A stretch of DNA of 64,000 bases from UBA2988 sp965237965 (GTDB lineage Bacteria; Gemmatimonadota; Gemmatimonadetes; Longimicrobiales; Gaopeijiaceae), in the NCBI GenBank assembly GCA_965237965.1, contig CBDEGT010000002.1, positions 930,001 through 994,000 of the forward strand, in the 5' to 3' direction. Shown here in pieces: positions 25,221-33,929 of this stretch (positions are counted from its first letter, which is position 1; every line of letters starts with the position of its first letter). The notes beneath the pieces are model-generated. The model did not search any database, was not told the origin of the DNA, and worked only from the letters and a program-made list of their open reading frames with translations. A program made the position numbers and the translations under genes.

Positions 25221-26621
25221 TCAGGTGGCGCTCGGAGGCTCCTCGGGGAGGACCTTGCCCGGGTTGAGCAGTCCCTCCGGGTCGAGAGCCCGCTTCAGGC
25301 GTACGAGCAGCGCCAGCTCGGGTGCCGACTTGAGCCGCATCAGCTCGGCCACCCGGTATTGCCCGATCCCGTGCTCGGCCGTGATTGACCCGTGGTAGCG
25401 CATCACCAGGTCGTGAACGACCCGGTTCACGGCTGCGTCATCGATCCCTTCGGCTCGGCCCGCCACGTTCAGGTGGATGTTGCCGTCCCCGAGGTGTCCG
25501 AATGCGATCATGCGCAGGCCGGGGCCGATTCCGTCGATCGCGGCCTCGACCGCGCGCAGGAATGACGGCGTCTCGGAGACGGGCACCGAGACGTCGTGCT
25601 TCACCGCCGGCCCCTCGGCCCGCTCCGCCTCCGGGATGCCCTCGCGCAGCGCCCAGAACCTGCCCTCCTGCGCTGCCGAGCCGGCCAAGGCGGCGTCCAC
25701 CACCGTGTCTGCCTCGGCCGCAGCGACGAGTTCGCCCTCGAGCCGCTCCTTCAGCAGGCCCGCGCTGTCGGCCACCTCCATCAGGACCAGCCATTCTGCG
25801 CTCTCGACGGGAGCTCGACCGCCCAGGTGGCGCAGAGCGATGTCCATGGCCGTGCCCGAGATCAGCTCGAACGCGATGAGCGCGTCGCCCATGGTGTCCT
25901 GCATGCGCTCCAGCAGCTCGAGTGCGCGCTCGGGACTCGCCAACGATACGAACGCGACGGCTCGCTCGCGCGGGAGCGGCACGAGCCGAAGGACGACGGC
26001 GGTGACGATGCCGAGCGTTCCCTCGGAGCCGATCAGGAGCTGCTTCCAGTCCCAGCCCGCGTTGTCCTTGCGCAAACCGCGAAGGCCGTCCACCAGGGAT
26101 CCGTCGGCGAGCACGGCTTCGAGCCCGAGCACGAGGTGGCGGGCGGTACCGTAGCGTAGGGCGTTGATCCCGCCCGCGTTGGTCGAGACCATCCCGCCGA
26201 CGGTGGCGGATCCCTGCGCGCCGAAGGTGATCGGGAGAAGCCGGCCTACGCGGGCTGCCGCCTGCCTCGCGTGCTCGAGGACGCAACCGGCCTCGACCTC
26301 GAGCGTCATCGCGACCCGGTCCAGCTTGCGAATCGCCGACATCCTGTTGAGCGAGAGTACGATCTGGGGAGTCTTCCCCGATGGGGTCGCGGCCCCGGCC
26401 ATGCCGGTGTTGCCCCCCTGAGGCACGACCGCGATCCCGTGTGCGCGCGCCCACTCGACCGCGGCCTGGACGTCCGCCACGCTGGCTGGGCGAACGGCGC
26501 AGGTCGCGGTCCCGCGGTAGCGGCCGCTCCAGTCGGTCAAGTAGGGGGCCATCCCCTCCGGATCCGTAACCAGGGCGGCCGGACCGAGGCGGCGGGCGAG
26601 ATCGTCCAGGGGAGGTCTCAT
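25221..26621 (-). CDS. FAD-linked oxidase, GlcD/D-lactate dehydrogenase type
   Basis: This 466-aa flavoprotein belongs to the FAD_binding_4 / FAD-oxidase_C family. The FAD domain shows VVPQGGNTGMAGAA, FGAQGSATVGGMVSTNAGG and LLIGSEGTLGIVT. The C-terminal part contains HDVSVP, FGHLGDGNIHLNV with metal-binding histidines, and AEHGIGQYR. It likely oxidises a D-2-hydroxyacid such as glycolate, D-lactate or 2-hydroxyglutarate. The ATG at 26621 lies inside a 7-base inverted repeat (GTCTCAT/ATGAGAC). It follows the GYD gene by 22 bases on the same strand. Confidence 0.9.
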   Translation of the reverse strand: MRPPLDDLARRLGPAALVTDPEGMAPYLTDWSGRYRGTATCAVRPASVADVQAAVEWARAHGIAVVPQGGNTGMAGAATPSGKTPQIVLSLNRMSAIRKLDRVAMTLEVEAGCVLEHARQAAARVGRLLPITFGAQGSATVGGMVSTNAGGINALRYGTARHLVLGLEAVLADGSLVDGLRGLRKDNAGWDWKQLLIGSEGTLGIVTAVVLRLVPLPRERAVAFVSLASPERALELLERMQDTMGDALIAFELISGTAMDIALRHLGGRAPVESAEWLVLMEVADSAGLLKERLEGELVAAAEADTVVDAALAGSAAQEGRFWALREGIPEAERAEGPAVKHDVSVPVSETPSFLRAVEAAIDGIGPGLRMIAFGHLGDGNIHLNVAGRAEGIDDAAVNRVVHDLVMRYHGSITAEHGIGQYRVAELMRLKSAPELALLVRLKRALDPEGLLNPGKVLPEEPPSAT

Positions 26622-26643
26622 CAATGAGACGCAAGCCGAACCC

Positions 26644-26937
26644 TCACTCGAGCCCGGCCACGATGGCGCGGTACTCCCCGTCGTCGAACGCACGCAGGGT
26701 CTGCGTCCGGACCGCACCGCCGGCGACGATCGCGAGCAGCGCTCGGGCCGCCGTGACGTCGTCCGGGAACTCGCTGATCACCACGGCGTCGTAGCTGCCC
26801 AGCGTCAGGTAGAAGGTCTTGAGCTGACCGCCGGCGGCCCGGATCGCCTCGGTCGCCTTCTTCAGCCGAGCGGGGCTGTCCTTCATGTTCTTGATGCCCT
26901 GCTCGGTGTAGTTGAGGAGAGACACATAGGTGGGCAT
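26644..26937 (-). CDS. GYD-domain protein
   Basis: This 97-aa protein starts MPTYVSLLNYTEQGIKNMKD and contains FYLTLGSYDAVVISEFPDD, the conserved GYD core, in a ferredoxin-like fold. Function is unknown across the family. GGGAGG lies four bases before the ATG. It heads a two-gene unit with the FAD oxidase. Confidence 0.88.
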   Translation of the reverse strand: MPTYVSLLNYTEQGIKNMKDSPARLKKATEAIRAAGGQLKTFYLTLGSYDAVVISEFPDDVTAARALLAIVAGGAVRTQTLRAFDDGEYRAIVAGLE

Positions 26938-27226
26938 CGTTCCTCCCGGTTTGGGGGTGGGTGGGGCGCGGCGGCCAGAGGGGCCTGGCCCGGGGCCGCC
27001 CCTGGCAACACACTAGAGAGCCTTGCCGGTGGCCGCGAGCGGTAGGCCTTGGGATCTTCGTCGGGGCCGGTGCACTATCACACTCGCCTGGCGTACCCGC
27101 TTGAGGGACTCACCCGGCACACCGGCTCAGTGCCTCGGTTCGGCACACCGGCTTGGCACGCTTGGCCGGAACCTGGCCGGCTGCTGTTTTCGCACATGGG
27201 CCGATGGTCCACCCCCGGAGGTGTTG

Positions 27227-28474
27227 GTGAAGCTGACGCTGTCTCTCGTCGTCCTGCTCGCGCTGGCGGCCCCTGTGGCCGCTCAGGACACGCTGTCGTC
27301 CGTTCCTGTGGATTCGTTGACCGAGTTGCCCACACCGACCGGCCTCGCGGACACGGAGCTCGCGAGGTCGCGCCGATGCGTGCCGGTGCTCGCGCGGTTG
27401 GACATGCTCAACACCGAGCTCGCGCCGCTCAGGCAGCGGAGTGAGCGCCTGCGCGCACTCGTCAACGCGGTCGCGCTCGAGGACACCGCGCGTGTCGCTC
27501 CCTTCGCGATGGACGACCCCGTGGAGGTGGCCGTTCGCGACTGGTTCGAGGCGGACCAGATTCTGGCGCGGCAGTACCTGGCGACCAGCGACACGACCAT
27601 ACAGGGCCGCCGCACGGAGGAGCGCGAACAGATCGTCGGACGCTTACGCGACGAGGTGACGGCGGATGGAGCACGGGCGGAAGAAGCGATCGCGGCCAGG
27701 GGAGACGTGATCCCGGCTTCGGATGAGTGCCTGGGTGTGATGCTCGTACGGAGCGTGGTGCTCGAAGCGTGCGCGGGGGTCGAGTCGATCCTGTGCGCGG
27801 AGGCCGGGGGCGGCGAACCCAGCGGCCGGTTCCGATTGATGGACGAACCCGAGGACCTGTGGGGGGTCGGGTCGATGCGCGCCTGGTCGCGGCCGTCGCG
27901 TCTCGGCTTCACCGCCCAGGGGACGCTGAGCGGAGCGAGCACGAACGCCTCGGTGGGCCGGGGCAACGTCGGGCTGCTGGTCGGCCTCGAGCCGATCGTG
28001 CAGGACCGTACGGCCGCGGTGCCCGAGGATCTCGACCGGCTCCAGGCATCGCTCGACTCCTTGGGCCTCAGCTTCGATCACCCCCGCTTCCTGCTCGTTC
28101 CGGGGCTCGCCATCGGACTCGAAGTCGGCCGGCCGCTCGGGGGGGAGTCCTTCTACTTCCTGCACTTCGGGGACCTGAGCGACCCGGGGCGCGACGTCAT
28201 CTGGAGTGCGGCCGCGGCGGCGGGTGCGCCTATCTCGTACATGGCTCCGATCCGCAAGGACGTACTCGATCGACTCGTGGCGGGCGAGCCGATCAGCCTG
28301 ACGGCGGTCAGGTTTCCCCAGCCGGGCGTCATGGAAGGAGACGCGGTCTACATCCTCGAGCTCCCCGCGATAGGGCAAAGCCAGGCGTTTGAACAGTTGC
28401 TCGAGTACATGTCCGGCGGACAGATGCAGGCGGACTTCACCGCCCTCGTCCCGCCTCCACCGGCCGGCGGCTGA
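27227..28474 (+). CDS. Secreted protein of unknown function
   Basis: This 415-aa protein has a clear signal peptide (VKLTLSLVVLLALAAPVAAQ). GGAGG lies five bases before the GTG at 27227. Residues 60-165 are helical and charged, possibly coiled coil, and contain one conserved-looking Cys region (SDECLGVML, LEACAGVESILC). The C-terminal half (RLGFTAQGTLSGASTNASVG, then LLVGLEPIVQ) looks beta-rich, and the tail is PPPPAGG. I recognise no family. It is followed closely by a tiny membrane ORF and a symporter. Confidence 0.75.
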   Translation: MKLTLSLVVLLALAAPVAAQDTLSSVPVDSLTELPTPTGLADTELARSRRCVPVLARLDMLNTELAPLRQRSERLRALVNAVALEDTARVAPFAMDDPVEVAVRDWFEADQILARQYLATSDTTIQGRRTEEREQIVGRLRDEVTADGARAEEAIAARGDVIPASDECLGVMLVRSVVLEACAGVESILCAEAGGGEPSGRFRLMDEPEDLWGVGSMRAWSRPSRLGFTAQGTLSGASTNASVGRGNVGLLVGLEPIVQDRTAAVPEDLDRLQASLDSLGLSFDHPRFLLVPGLAIGLEVGRPLGGESFYFLHFGDLSDPGRDVIWSAAAAAGAPISYMAPIRKDVLDRLVAGEPISLTAVRFPQPGVMEGDAVYILELPAIGQSQAFEQLLEYMSGGQMQADFTALVPPPPAGG

Positions 28475-28479
28475 GCCGG

Positions 28480-28629
28480 TTGGCTGGCCAGGATCAGGTC
28501 TCTCCCGACGCCGTGACCGATCCTGACGCGCGCGCGCGTGTGCGTCGCGTGGCGATCCGAGTCTTCGCCGTCCAAATCATCACGCTGGTCGCGCTCTGGC
28601 TCCTGAGCGTCGTCTACGGCGTGCCCTGA
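28480..28629 (+). CDS. Small single-pass membrane protein
   Basis: From TTG 28480 this is 49 aa: a charged N-terminus (DARARVRRVAIR) and one transmembrane helix (VFAVQIITLVALWLLSVVYG). It starts 5 bases after the secreted-protein stop and ends 16 bases before the symporter ATG. That position is where small accessory subunits of transporters are found. GTG 28513 is an alternative start giving 38 aa. No ribosome site is obvious, so coding is likely but not certain. Confidence 0.55.
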   Translation: MAGQDQVSPDAVTDPDARARVRRVAIRVFAVQIITLVALWLLSVVYGVP

Positions 28630-28645
28630 CGGCTAAGGTCTCGGC

Positions 28646-30343
28646 ATGCACCCGCTCGACTGGCTGATCGTCGTCGTCTACGTCGTCTACATCGTATGGG
28701 ACGGCCTTCGCCGCGTCCGAGGCGCGGACCGGATGGAGGGATTCCTGCTCGCCAACCGGAGCCTGCCGTGGTGGGTGGTCGGGTTGTCCGTGATGGCGAC
28801 CCAACTGAGCGCAATCACGCTGGTGGGGACCACCGGGCAAGGAGCCACCGACGGAATCCGGTTCATCCAGTTCTATCTCGGGCTGCCCGTCGCGATGGTG
28901 ATCCTGTCCGTCACCCTGGTGCCGCTGCTGCACGGCGCGCGGGTCTACACCGCCTACGAGTACCTGGAGCGTCGCTTCGACCCGCGCACACGGACGCTGA
29001 CCAGCCTGCTCTTCCTCCTGTCGCGCGCCATGGCTGCCGGGGTGGTGATCTCGGCGCCCGCCGTCATCCTGTCCGCGCTGTTCGGCTGGTCGCTTCCCGT
29101 CGCGGTCGCGTTGGTCGGGCTCCCCGCCGTGGTCTACGCCGCACTCGGTGGCGTGCAGGCGGTCGCATGGGCCGACGTCAAGCAGATGGTGATCATCGTG
29201 GTCGGGCTGCTGGGGATCGTCGTCGCGGTCGTGGTCGGGATGCCTGACGGGGTCGGTCTGGGGGGCGCTCTCCGCGTGGCGGGCGCCACGGGGCGGCTCG
29301 ACGCATTCGATTTCCGGGTCAACCTGAACGAGACCTACACGTTCTGGTCCGGGCTGATCGGTGGGACCTTCTTGATGCTGTCGTATTTCGGCACCGACCA
29401 GAGCCAGGTACAGCGCTACCTGGCTGCGAAATCGGTGGACGAAGCACGTGGATCGCTGTTCATGAGCGCGTACTGGAAGATCCCGCTGCAGGCGCTCGTG
29501 CTCCTAGTGGGTGTGCTGATCTTCGTGTACTACAACTTCAGCCCGCAGCCGCTGCTCTTCAATCCGGCGCACGAGGCAGAGGTGCGGGCGAGCAGCAGGG
29601 GCGCTGACTACGCGGCGCTCGAGGATCGCTTCAGCGTCGCGCTCGCCGAGCGGAGCGCAGCGGCCGGCGCGCTGGCGTTGGGCGGATCCGGATCCGGGCC
29701 CGATGGTGACGCCGCGCGCGCAGCTTTCGCCGCGGGGAACGCGGATGTCGAGGATGTACGAGCGAGCGCGCTCGAACTCGCCGAAGAGGTGACCGGGGAG
29801 AACCCGCGCGACGTGAATTACGTGACGGCGGCCTTCGTGCTACGCGAGCTGCCTCCGGGACTGCCCGGGATCTTCATTGCAGCGGTGCTCGCGGCCGCCA
29901 TGTCCACGATCGCGGCCGAGCTCAACTCGCTGGCCACGGCATCGGTGATCGACGTGTACCGGCGTAGGGTTCGGCGGCGGGCCAGCGAGCGGCACTACCT
30001 GATCGCGTCCAAGGTGGCGACCGCATTCTGGGGGACGTTCTGTTGCGTGGTCGCCGTGTATGCCGTTCAGCTCGGCTCGCTGATCGAGGTGGTGAATCGG
30101 TTCGGCTCGTTCTTCTACGGCTCGATCCTTGGCGTCTTCCTGCTCGCGCTGATCGGACGGGCCCGTGCGCGCGGCGCGTTCTACGGGCTGTTCGCGGGGA
30201 TGGCGATGGTGGGTGCGGTCAGCTTCCTGGCGCCGACCATTTCGTTCCTCTGGCACAACGTGATCGGGGCCGTGACCGTGCTTGCAGTCGGGATGCTCCT
30301 GAGTGTGGGCGCGCCCGCGGCGTCGGGCGGTGAGGTGACCTGA
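28646..30343 (+). CDS. Sodium:solute symporter family protein
   Basis: This 565-aa inner-membrane transporter of the SSS family has about 13 helices. The family signatures are visible: GFLLANRSLPWWVVGLSVMA, ALGGVQAVAWADVKQMVIIV, SYFGTDQSQVQRYLAAKS and the FIAAVLAAAMSTIAAELNS segment. An acidic, Ala-rich hydrophilic insertion of about 90 residues interrupts the helices between VYYNFSPQPLLF and YVTAAFVLREL. The substrate is unknown. AAGG precedes the ATG. The 142-base gap after it holds only a weak hairpin (30400-30415). Confidence 0.92.
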   Translation: MHPLDWLIVVVYVVYIVWDGLRRVRGADRMEGFLLANRSLPWWVVGLSVMATQLSAITLVGTTGQGATDGIRFIQFYLGLPVAMVILSVTLVPLLHGARVYTAYEYLERRFDPRTRTLTSLLFLLSRAMAAGVVISAPAVILSALFGWSLPVAVALVGLPAVVYAALGGVQAVAWADVKQMVIIVVGLLGIVVAVVVGMPDGVGLGGALRVAGATGRLDAFDFRVNLNETYTFWSGLIGGTFLMLSYFGTDQSQVQRYLAAKSVDEARGSLFMSAYWKIPLQALVLLVGVLIFVYYNFSPQPLLFNPAHEAEVRASSRGADYAALEDRFSVALAERSAAAGALALGGSGSGPDGDAARAAFAAGNADVEDVRASALELAEEVTGENPRDVNYVTAAFVLRELPPGLPGIFIAAVLAAAMSTIAAELNSLATASVIDVYRRRVRRRASERHYLIASKVATAFWGTFCCVVAVYAVQLGSLIEVVNRFGSFFYGSILGVFLLALIGRARARGAFYGLFAGMAMVGAVSFLAPTISFLWHNVIGAVTVLAVGMLLSVGAPAASGGEVT

Positions 30344-30485
30344 CCTACACGAACGCCACGGTCGCCGTTACCTTCCCGCAGCGGAAGATTCGCCTCACGG
30401 CCCTCGTCCGAGGGCGATCCCCCAAAACCCACGTCGTCAGCCTGCGCGTGCCGGAGCGTCCGGCCGGTGCTCATGGGGGTCCTGG

Positions 30486-31526
30486 TCAGACGTTGAACCG
30501 TACGTGCAGAATGTCTCCGTCCGCGACCACGTAGTCCTTGCCCTCGACCTGCAGCTTGCCCGCGGTCTTCACCGCCTGCTCGGAGCCGTGTTCCATGAAG
30601 GTCGCGTACGGGATCACCTCGGCGCGGATGAAGCCGCGCTCCAGATCGGAATGGATGCGGCCTGCGGCCTGGCGGGCGGCCGTACCGCGCCGGATCGGCC
30701 AGGCCCGCACCTCGTCCGGGCCCACCGTGAAGAACGAGATCAGGTCGAGCAGCCCGTAGGCGGTACGGATGAAGCGCGCGAGCGCCGACTCGTGCAGCCC
30801 GAGGTCCTCGAGGAAAGCCGCCTGCTCCTCCGTAGGGAGGGTTGCGATCTCGGCCTCGACGCTGGCCGACAGCGTGAGCCCGGCGGCGCCGAGGGCGTCG
30901 AGCCTCGCACCCAGGTCGTGCGGCAGGGGCTCTGCCGCCCGTTCCTCGTCGCGGTTCACCACTACTAGGAGCGGCCGGTCGGTGATGAACCCGTAGCCCT
31001 TGAGCTGGCCGCGGTCGAGCTCGGACGCAGAGAGGCTGCGGAGCGGATCGCCCTCCTCGAGCGCTCTCTTCATGCAGTCGAAGGCGGCCTGCTCCAGCGC
31101 AGGCGCTTTCTCCTTCTTCGCCCGCTCGAGTCTCCGCTCGACGATACCCAGGTCCGCGAAGACGCTCTCCAGGTGGAAGGCCTCCAGGTCACGCAGCGGA
31201 CCGGGGGGCGCGTCGATCGCCGGGTTCACGAAGTCGCGCAGCACCAGGCAGAGCGCGTCCTGTTCCCGGATCTGCTGGAGTGCCCTGGTGGAGAGGCCCT
31301 TCTGCTCGGCGCCGTGCTCGCCGGGGACGTCGGTGAAGCTCATCTCAGCGTAGGTCGTCTTCTTCGGGGAGAAGACCCGCGAGAGCACGTCGATCCGCTC
31401 GTCGGGTACGCGGACCACTCGTTGCCTGAGCTCACCGCCGAACCCGACCGGGACGCCGAGCCCGGTCATCGTGTTGAACACCGTGGTCTTACCCGACCCC
31501 GCGAAGCCGACCAGGCCGATCTTCAT
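30486..31526 (-). CDS. ychF: YchF/Ola1-family P-loop NTPase
   Basis: This 346-aa Obg-related NTPase has P-loop GFAGSGKTT, G3 DVPG and a G4 reading VVNRDE in place of NKxD, the change that gives YchF proteins ATP preference. A helical domain sits in the middle and a TGS domain closes the C-terminus (FFTVGPDEVRAWPIRRG to GDILHVRFNV). Members bind ribosomes and respond to oxidative stress. It is a single gene on the minus strand. Confidence 0.92.
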   Translation of the reverse strand: MKIGLVGFAGSGKTTVFNTMTGLGVPVGFGGELRQRVVRVPDERIDVLSRVFSPKKTTYAEMSFTDVPGEHGAEQKGLSTRALQQIREQDALCLVLRDFVNPAIDAPPGPLRDLEAFHLESVFADLGIVERRLERAKKEKAPALEQAAFDCMKRALEEGDPLRSLSASELDRGQLKGYGFITDRPLLVVVNRDEERAAEPLPHDLGARLDALGAAGLTLSASVEAEIATLPTEEQAAFLEDLGLHESALARFIRTAYGLLDLISFFTVGPDEVRAWPIRRGTAARQAAGRIHSDLERGFIRAEVIPYATFMEHGSEQAVKTAGKLQVEGKDYVVADGDILHVRFNV

Positions 31527-31573
31527 CGTACTCGTGACGCTCCGATTCTAGAGGACCGTTCAACGATGCGCGG

Positions 31574-31609
31574 CGACGGCCCGTGCGCGGGAACGCGCAC
31601 GGGCCGTCG
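31574..31609 (-). terminator. 16-base perfect stem hairpin
   Basis: A perfect 16-base stem (31574-31589 with 31594-31609) closes a 4-base loop, lying 34 bases beyond the stop of the secreted protein gene and 48 bases before the ychF start. Both genes read leftward, so this is probably the terminator of the first, though no T-tract follows. Confidence 0.6.
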
Positions 31610-31642
31610 ATCACTGAGTTGCGATGCCGGCGGTGCCGGCGT

Positions 31643-32278
31643 CTACCGGGTTACGGTCAGCCCATCGACCGCGACGCGCCGCAGCGTGTGGTTGACGCGC
31701 ACGCCGTAGATGCCGTTGGTGCTGGCGGCCAGTCTCGTCTTGGGGACCGAGTGCAACACGGTGCCGTTTGCTACGAATTCGACGTTGTCGGCCACGCGCA
31801 CCTCGAGAGTGTTGGTGGATTGGCCGTTCGCGTCCATCGCGTTCACCGCCGTGTTGCTGGTGCGTGGAACGATGTCGTGCGTTTCTTCGCCCGCCCGATG
31901 CTTGATGATGAACGAGCCGTCCTGGGCGACCAGGAAGTACAGGTAGTTCTGCATGGGGCCCCCGAGGTCTCTGCCGCCGAGCACGAACCCATAGTAATTC
32001 ACGTGGTTGCTCGGCTCCACGAGCCTGAAGGTGGCCCGGAGGGTGTAATCCCCGGTGGTGGTGTTGGCCGGATTCCACACCACGGCTGCGGGCCCCGTCC
32101 GAACCTCGAAGCCGTTGGCGGCGGGCAGGACCTCCACGTCCGGCACGTCGTCCGGATCGGCGGCGGAGGTGCTCCGGTCGACGCGCAACTGCAGGCCCAT
32201 GGATTGCGCGGCCAACCGATCGGGCAAAGATGCGACGAGCAGCAGGGCAAGCGCCGCTGCGGAAAAGGAATGGATCAT
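31643..32278 (-). CDS. Secreted laminin-G/concanavalin-like protein
   Basis: This 211-aa protein has a signal peptide (MIHSFSAAALALLLVASLPDRLAAQ is the region; cleavage after LAAQ). The beta-rich domain has strands such as GDYTLRATFRL, NYYGFVLGGRDL, YLYFLVAQDGSFIIKHR and GIYGVRVNHTLRRVAVDGL. The pattern resembles jelly-roll carbohydrate-binding or DUF1080-like domains. No catalytic residue is identified. GGAG lies seven bases before the ATG. Confidence 0.72.
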   Translation of the reverse strand: MIHSFSAAALALLLVASLPDRLAAQSMGLQLRVDRSTSAADPDDVPDVEVLPAANGFEVRTGPAAVVWNPANTTTGDYTLRATFRLVEPSNHVNYYGFVLGGRDLGGPMQNYLYFLVAQDGSFIIKHRAGEETHDIVPRTSNTAVNAMDANGQSTNTLEVRVADNVEFVANGTVLHSVPKTRLAASTNGIYGVRVNHTLRRVAVDGLTVTR

Positions 32279-32482
32279 CGGTCTGCTCCGTGTTAGCGGA
32301 AGGGGTTTCGTACGGGCCGATTCTAGCGCGGCGCGGTCCCCCAGCCCAGGGGCAGGCTGCAATGGCCACGTGCCCGAGCGGGCCCGGCAGCCGGGCCGCC
32401 GACTACTGAGGGGTAGGGCTTATCCTCGGGTGGCTTCATGATCCCGATTTCGAGACGTCCGCCGTCTTCAGAAATCGCTGCG
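32279..32482. other. Intergenic region with palindrome
   Basis: These 204 bases lie between the cyclase stop and the secreted-protein start. GGCCCGGC (32381-32388) and GCCGGGCC (32390-32397) form a near-perfect palindrome that may terminate the leftward cyclase message. No gene is seen. Confidence 0.35.
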
Positions 32483-33799
32483 CTAAGGCCTAAGACGCGA
32501 ACGGATGAGTTCGGCGAAGCGCGGGCCGGCTGGGCTCCCCACCACCTTGGCCTCGAATGGAATCGTTTGCGTCCGCCCGGCTCCGGACGCGAGCACCGCG
32601 AACCGTATGGCGAGCGTATCGCCGCTTACCCCGATCGGCTCCACCGCTGCCAGGCGGGTCCGGACGTTCGGACCCATCTGCTGTCTGATTCCGCGGAACA
32701 GAAGCGACTGCCGGAGCGAAGCCCCCGGGTAGAGGCGTCGTAGCTGGGGCCCCGGATCTCGGGCACCGAGAGCGGCGGCGAACTCCTCCAGTAGTCCCCG
32801 GACCGCTAACAGGGCGGAGGGATCCGGCTGCCTCCCGACCTGCTCGCCCGCTCGCGCCGCTGTGCCTTCCTCGGTCACATCGGGGTCTCCTGCGCGGGCA
32901 CCTCGCTCCCCCGGCGATTCCTCAAGCGGACCGGTCGCTCGGGAGCTGCTCGCCTCCGCCGCCGGCGACTCGACCGGTGTCGGGGTGCCCCTCGTCTCCG
33001 ACCCGCTGGCCGGTTCTCGTGCGTTTCCGGTAGCGCCTACGACCTCGTCGCGGCGGCCTGTCGGATCCGTGGGTGCGGGCTGCCCTACCGTTCCGGTCGG
33101 GTCGCTCGTGCGCACTAGCAACACGACCAGCAAAACAAGCCCCAAGATCGCGGCCGCCCCCGCTACGAGAGCCCGGCGCCGCACAGCACCTCCGGAAACA
33201 TGACGATCGGGCGGACTCGGCGGCTCGCTCTGGCCCGCGAGTGCTGCCCGAGCTCCAAAGAGCACGTCGAAGACCTGCACCTGGCTCGTGATTCCACGCA
33301 GCTCGACCGCTCCGAGGGACGCAAAGCTGAACTCCGGGCGTTGCCTGAGCTGCCGCCATACGTCCTCCGAGATGATGATCTGACCGGCGGTGGCCTCCTG
33401 CTGAAGACGTGCGGCGGTGTTGATTCCGTCCCCGTAGAGATCACCGTCCGCGGTGGCTGTCACCTCGCCGAGGTGTACGCCGGTATGGAGCTGCGATGGT
33501 TGCCCCTGCGACTCGGCGGCGACCGCGTAGCGCTCCTGGAGCGCGACCGCGGCGCGAACGGCCGACTCCGTGCTGTCGAACTCGGCCAGGATAGCGTCGC
33601 CGATGAACTTGACGATCCTTCCCTCGAACTCCCTCTCCACGATCTCCCTCGCGAGAGCCTGCAGCTCCTGCACGAGGGCGAGCGCGGCCGGCTCGTCGCG
33701 CGAGCTGAGCTCGGTGTATCCCACGATGTCGGCGAACCAGACTGCGGAGAGGCGACGGCGCGGCTTGTCCATCCTCAATGATATGGCTTGGGTCCGCAT
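32483..33799 (-). CDS. Class III nucleotide cyclase with transmembrane helix and C-terminal domain
   Basis: This 438-aa protein has an N-terminal class III cyclase domain. Metal-binding Asp24 lies in VWFADIVGYTE and Asp68 in IVKFIGDAILAEF. Dimer-site elements are LHTGVHLGEV and YGDGINTAARLQ. A single transmembrane helix (ALVAGAAAILGLVLLVVLLV) near residue 210, a long Pro/Thr/Ser/Glu linker and a C-terminal 110-residue domain follow. That domain, probably periplasmic, resembles secreted NTF2-like folds. Start ATG 33799 or 33772 are both possible. It is divergent from csoR. Confidence 0.85.
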   Translation of the reverse strand: MRTQAISLRMDKPRRRLSAVWFADIVGYTELSSRDEPAALALVQELQALAREIVEREFEGRIVKFIGDAILAEFDSTESAVRAAVALQERYAVAAESQGQPSQLHTGVHLGEVTATADGDLYGDGINTAARLQQEATAGQIIISEDVWRQLRQRPEFSFASLGAVELRGITSQVQVFDVLFGARAALAGQSEPPSPPDRHVSGGAVRRRALVAGAAAILGLVLLVVLLVRTSDPTGTVGQPAPTDPTGRRDEVVGATGNAREPASGSETRGTPTPVESPAAEASSSRATGPLEESPGERGARAGDPDVTEEGTAARAGEQVGRQPDPSALLAVRGLLEEFAAALGARDPGPQLRRLYPGASLRQSLLFRGIRQQMGPNVRTRLAAVEPIGVSGDTLAIRFAVLASGAGRTQTIPFEAKVVGSPAGPRFAELIRSRLRP

Positions 33800-33832
33800 C
33801 GCGCCGTAGTGCCTTCCCCCGTGGAACGCCCG

Positions 33833-33845
33833 CCCCCCTGGGGGG
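33833..33845 (+). promoter_or_regulatory. CsoR-like operator between cyclase and csoR
   Basis: CCCCCCTGGGGGG (33833-33845) lies 85 bases before the csoR ATG, in the shared promoter region. It contains the same CCCCCTGGGGG core as the site at 11566-11576 by the copper ATPase remnant. Autoregulation of csoR is the natural reading. Here the flanks are GC-rich, unlike classical sites. Confidence 0.45.
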
Positions 33846-33929
33846 TCGAGTGCGAGGCCCAGGGGCGGGCTCGATCGCAGCAGGGTCCGAAACTCAGGCT
33901 GCCCGCCCGGCGCAGACGGAGGTGGTGGG

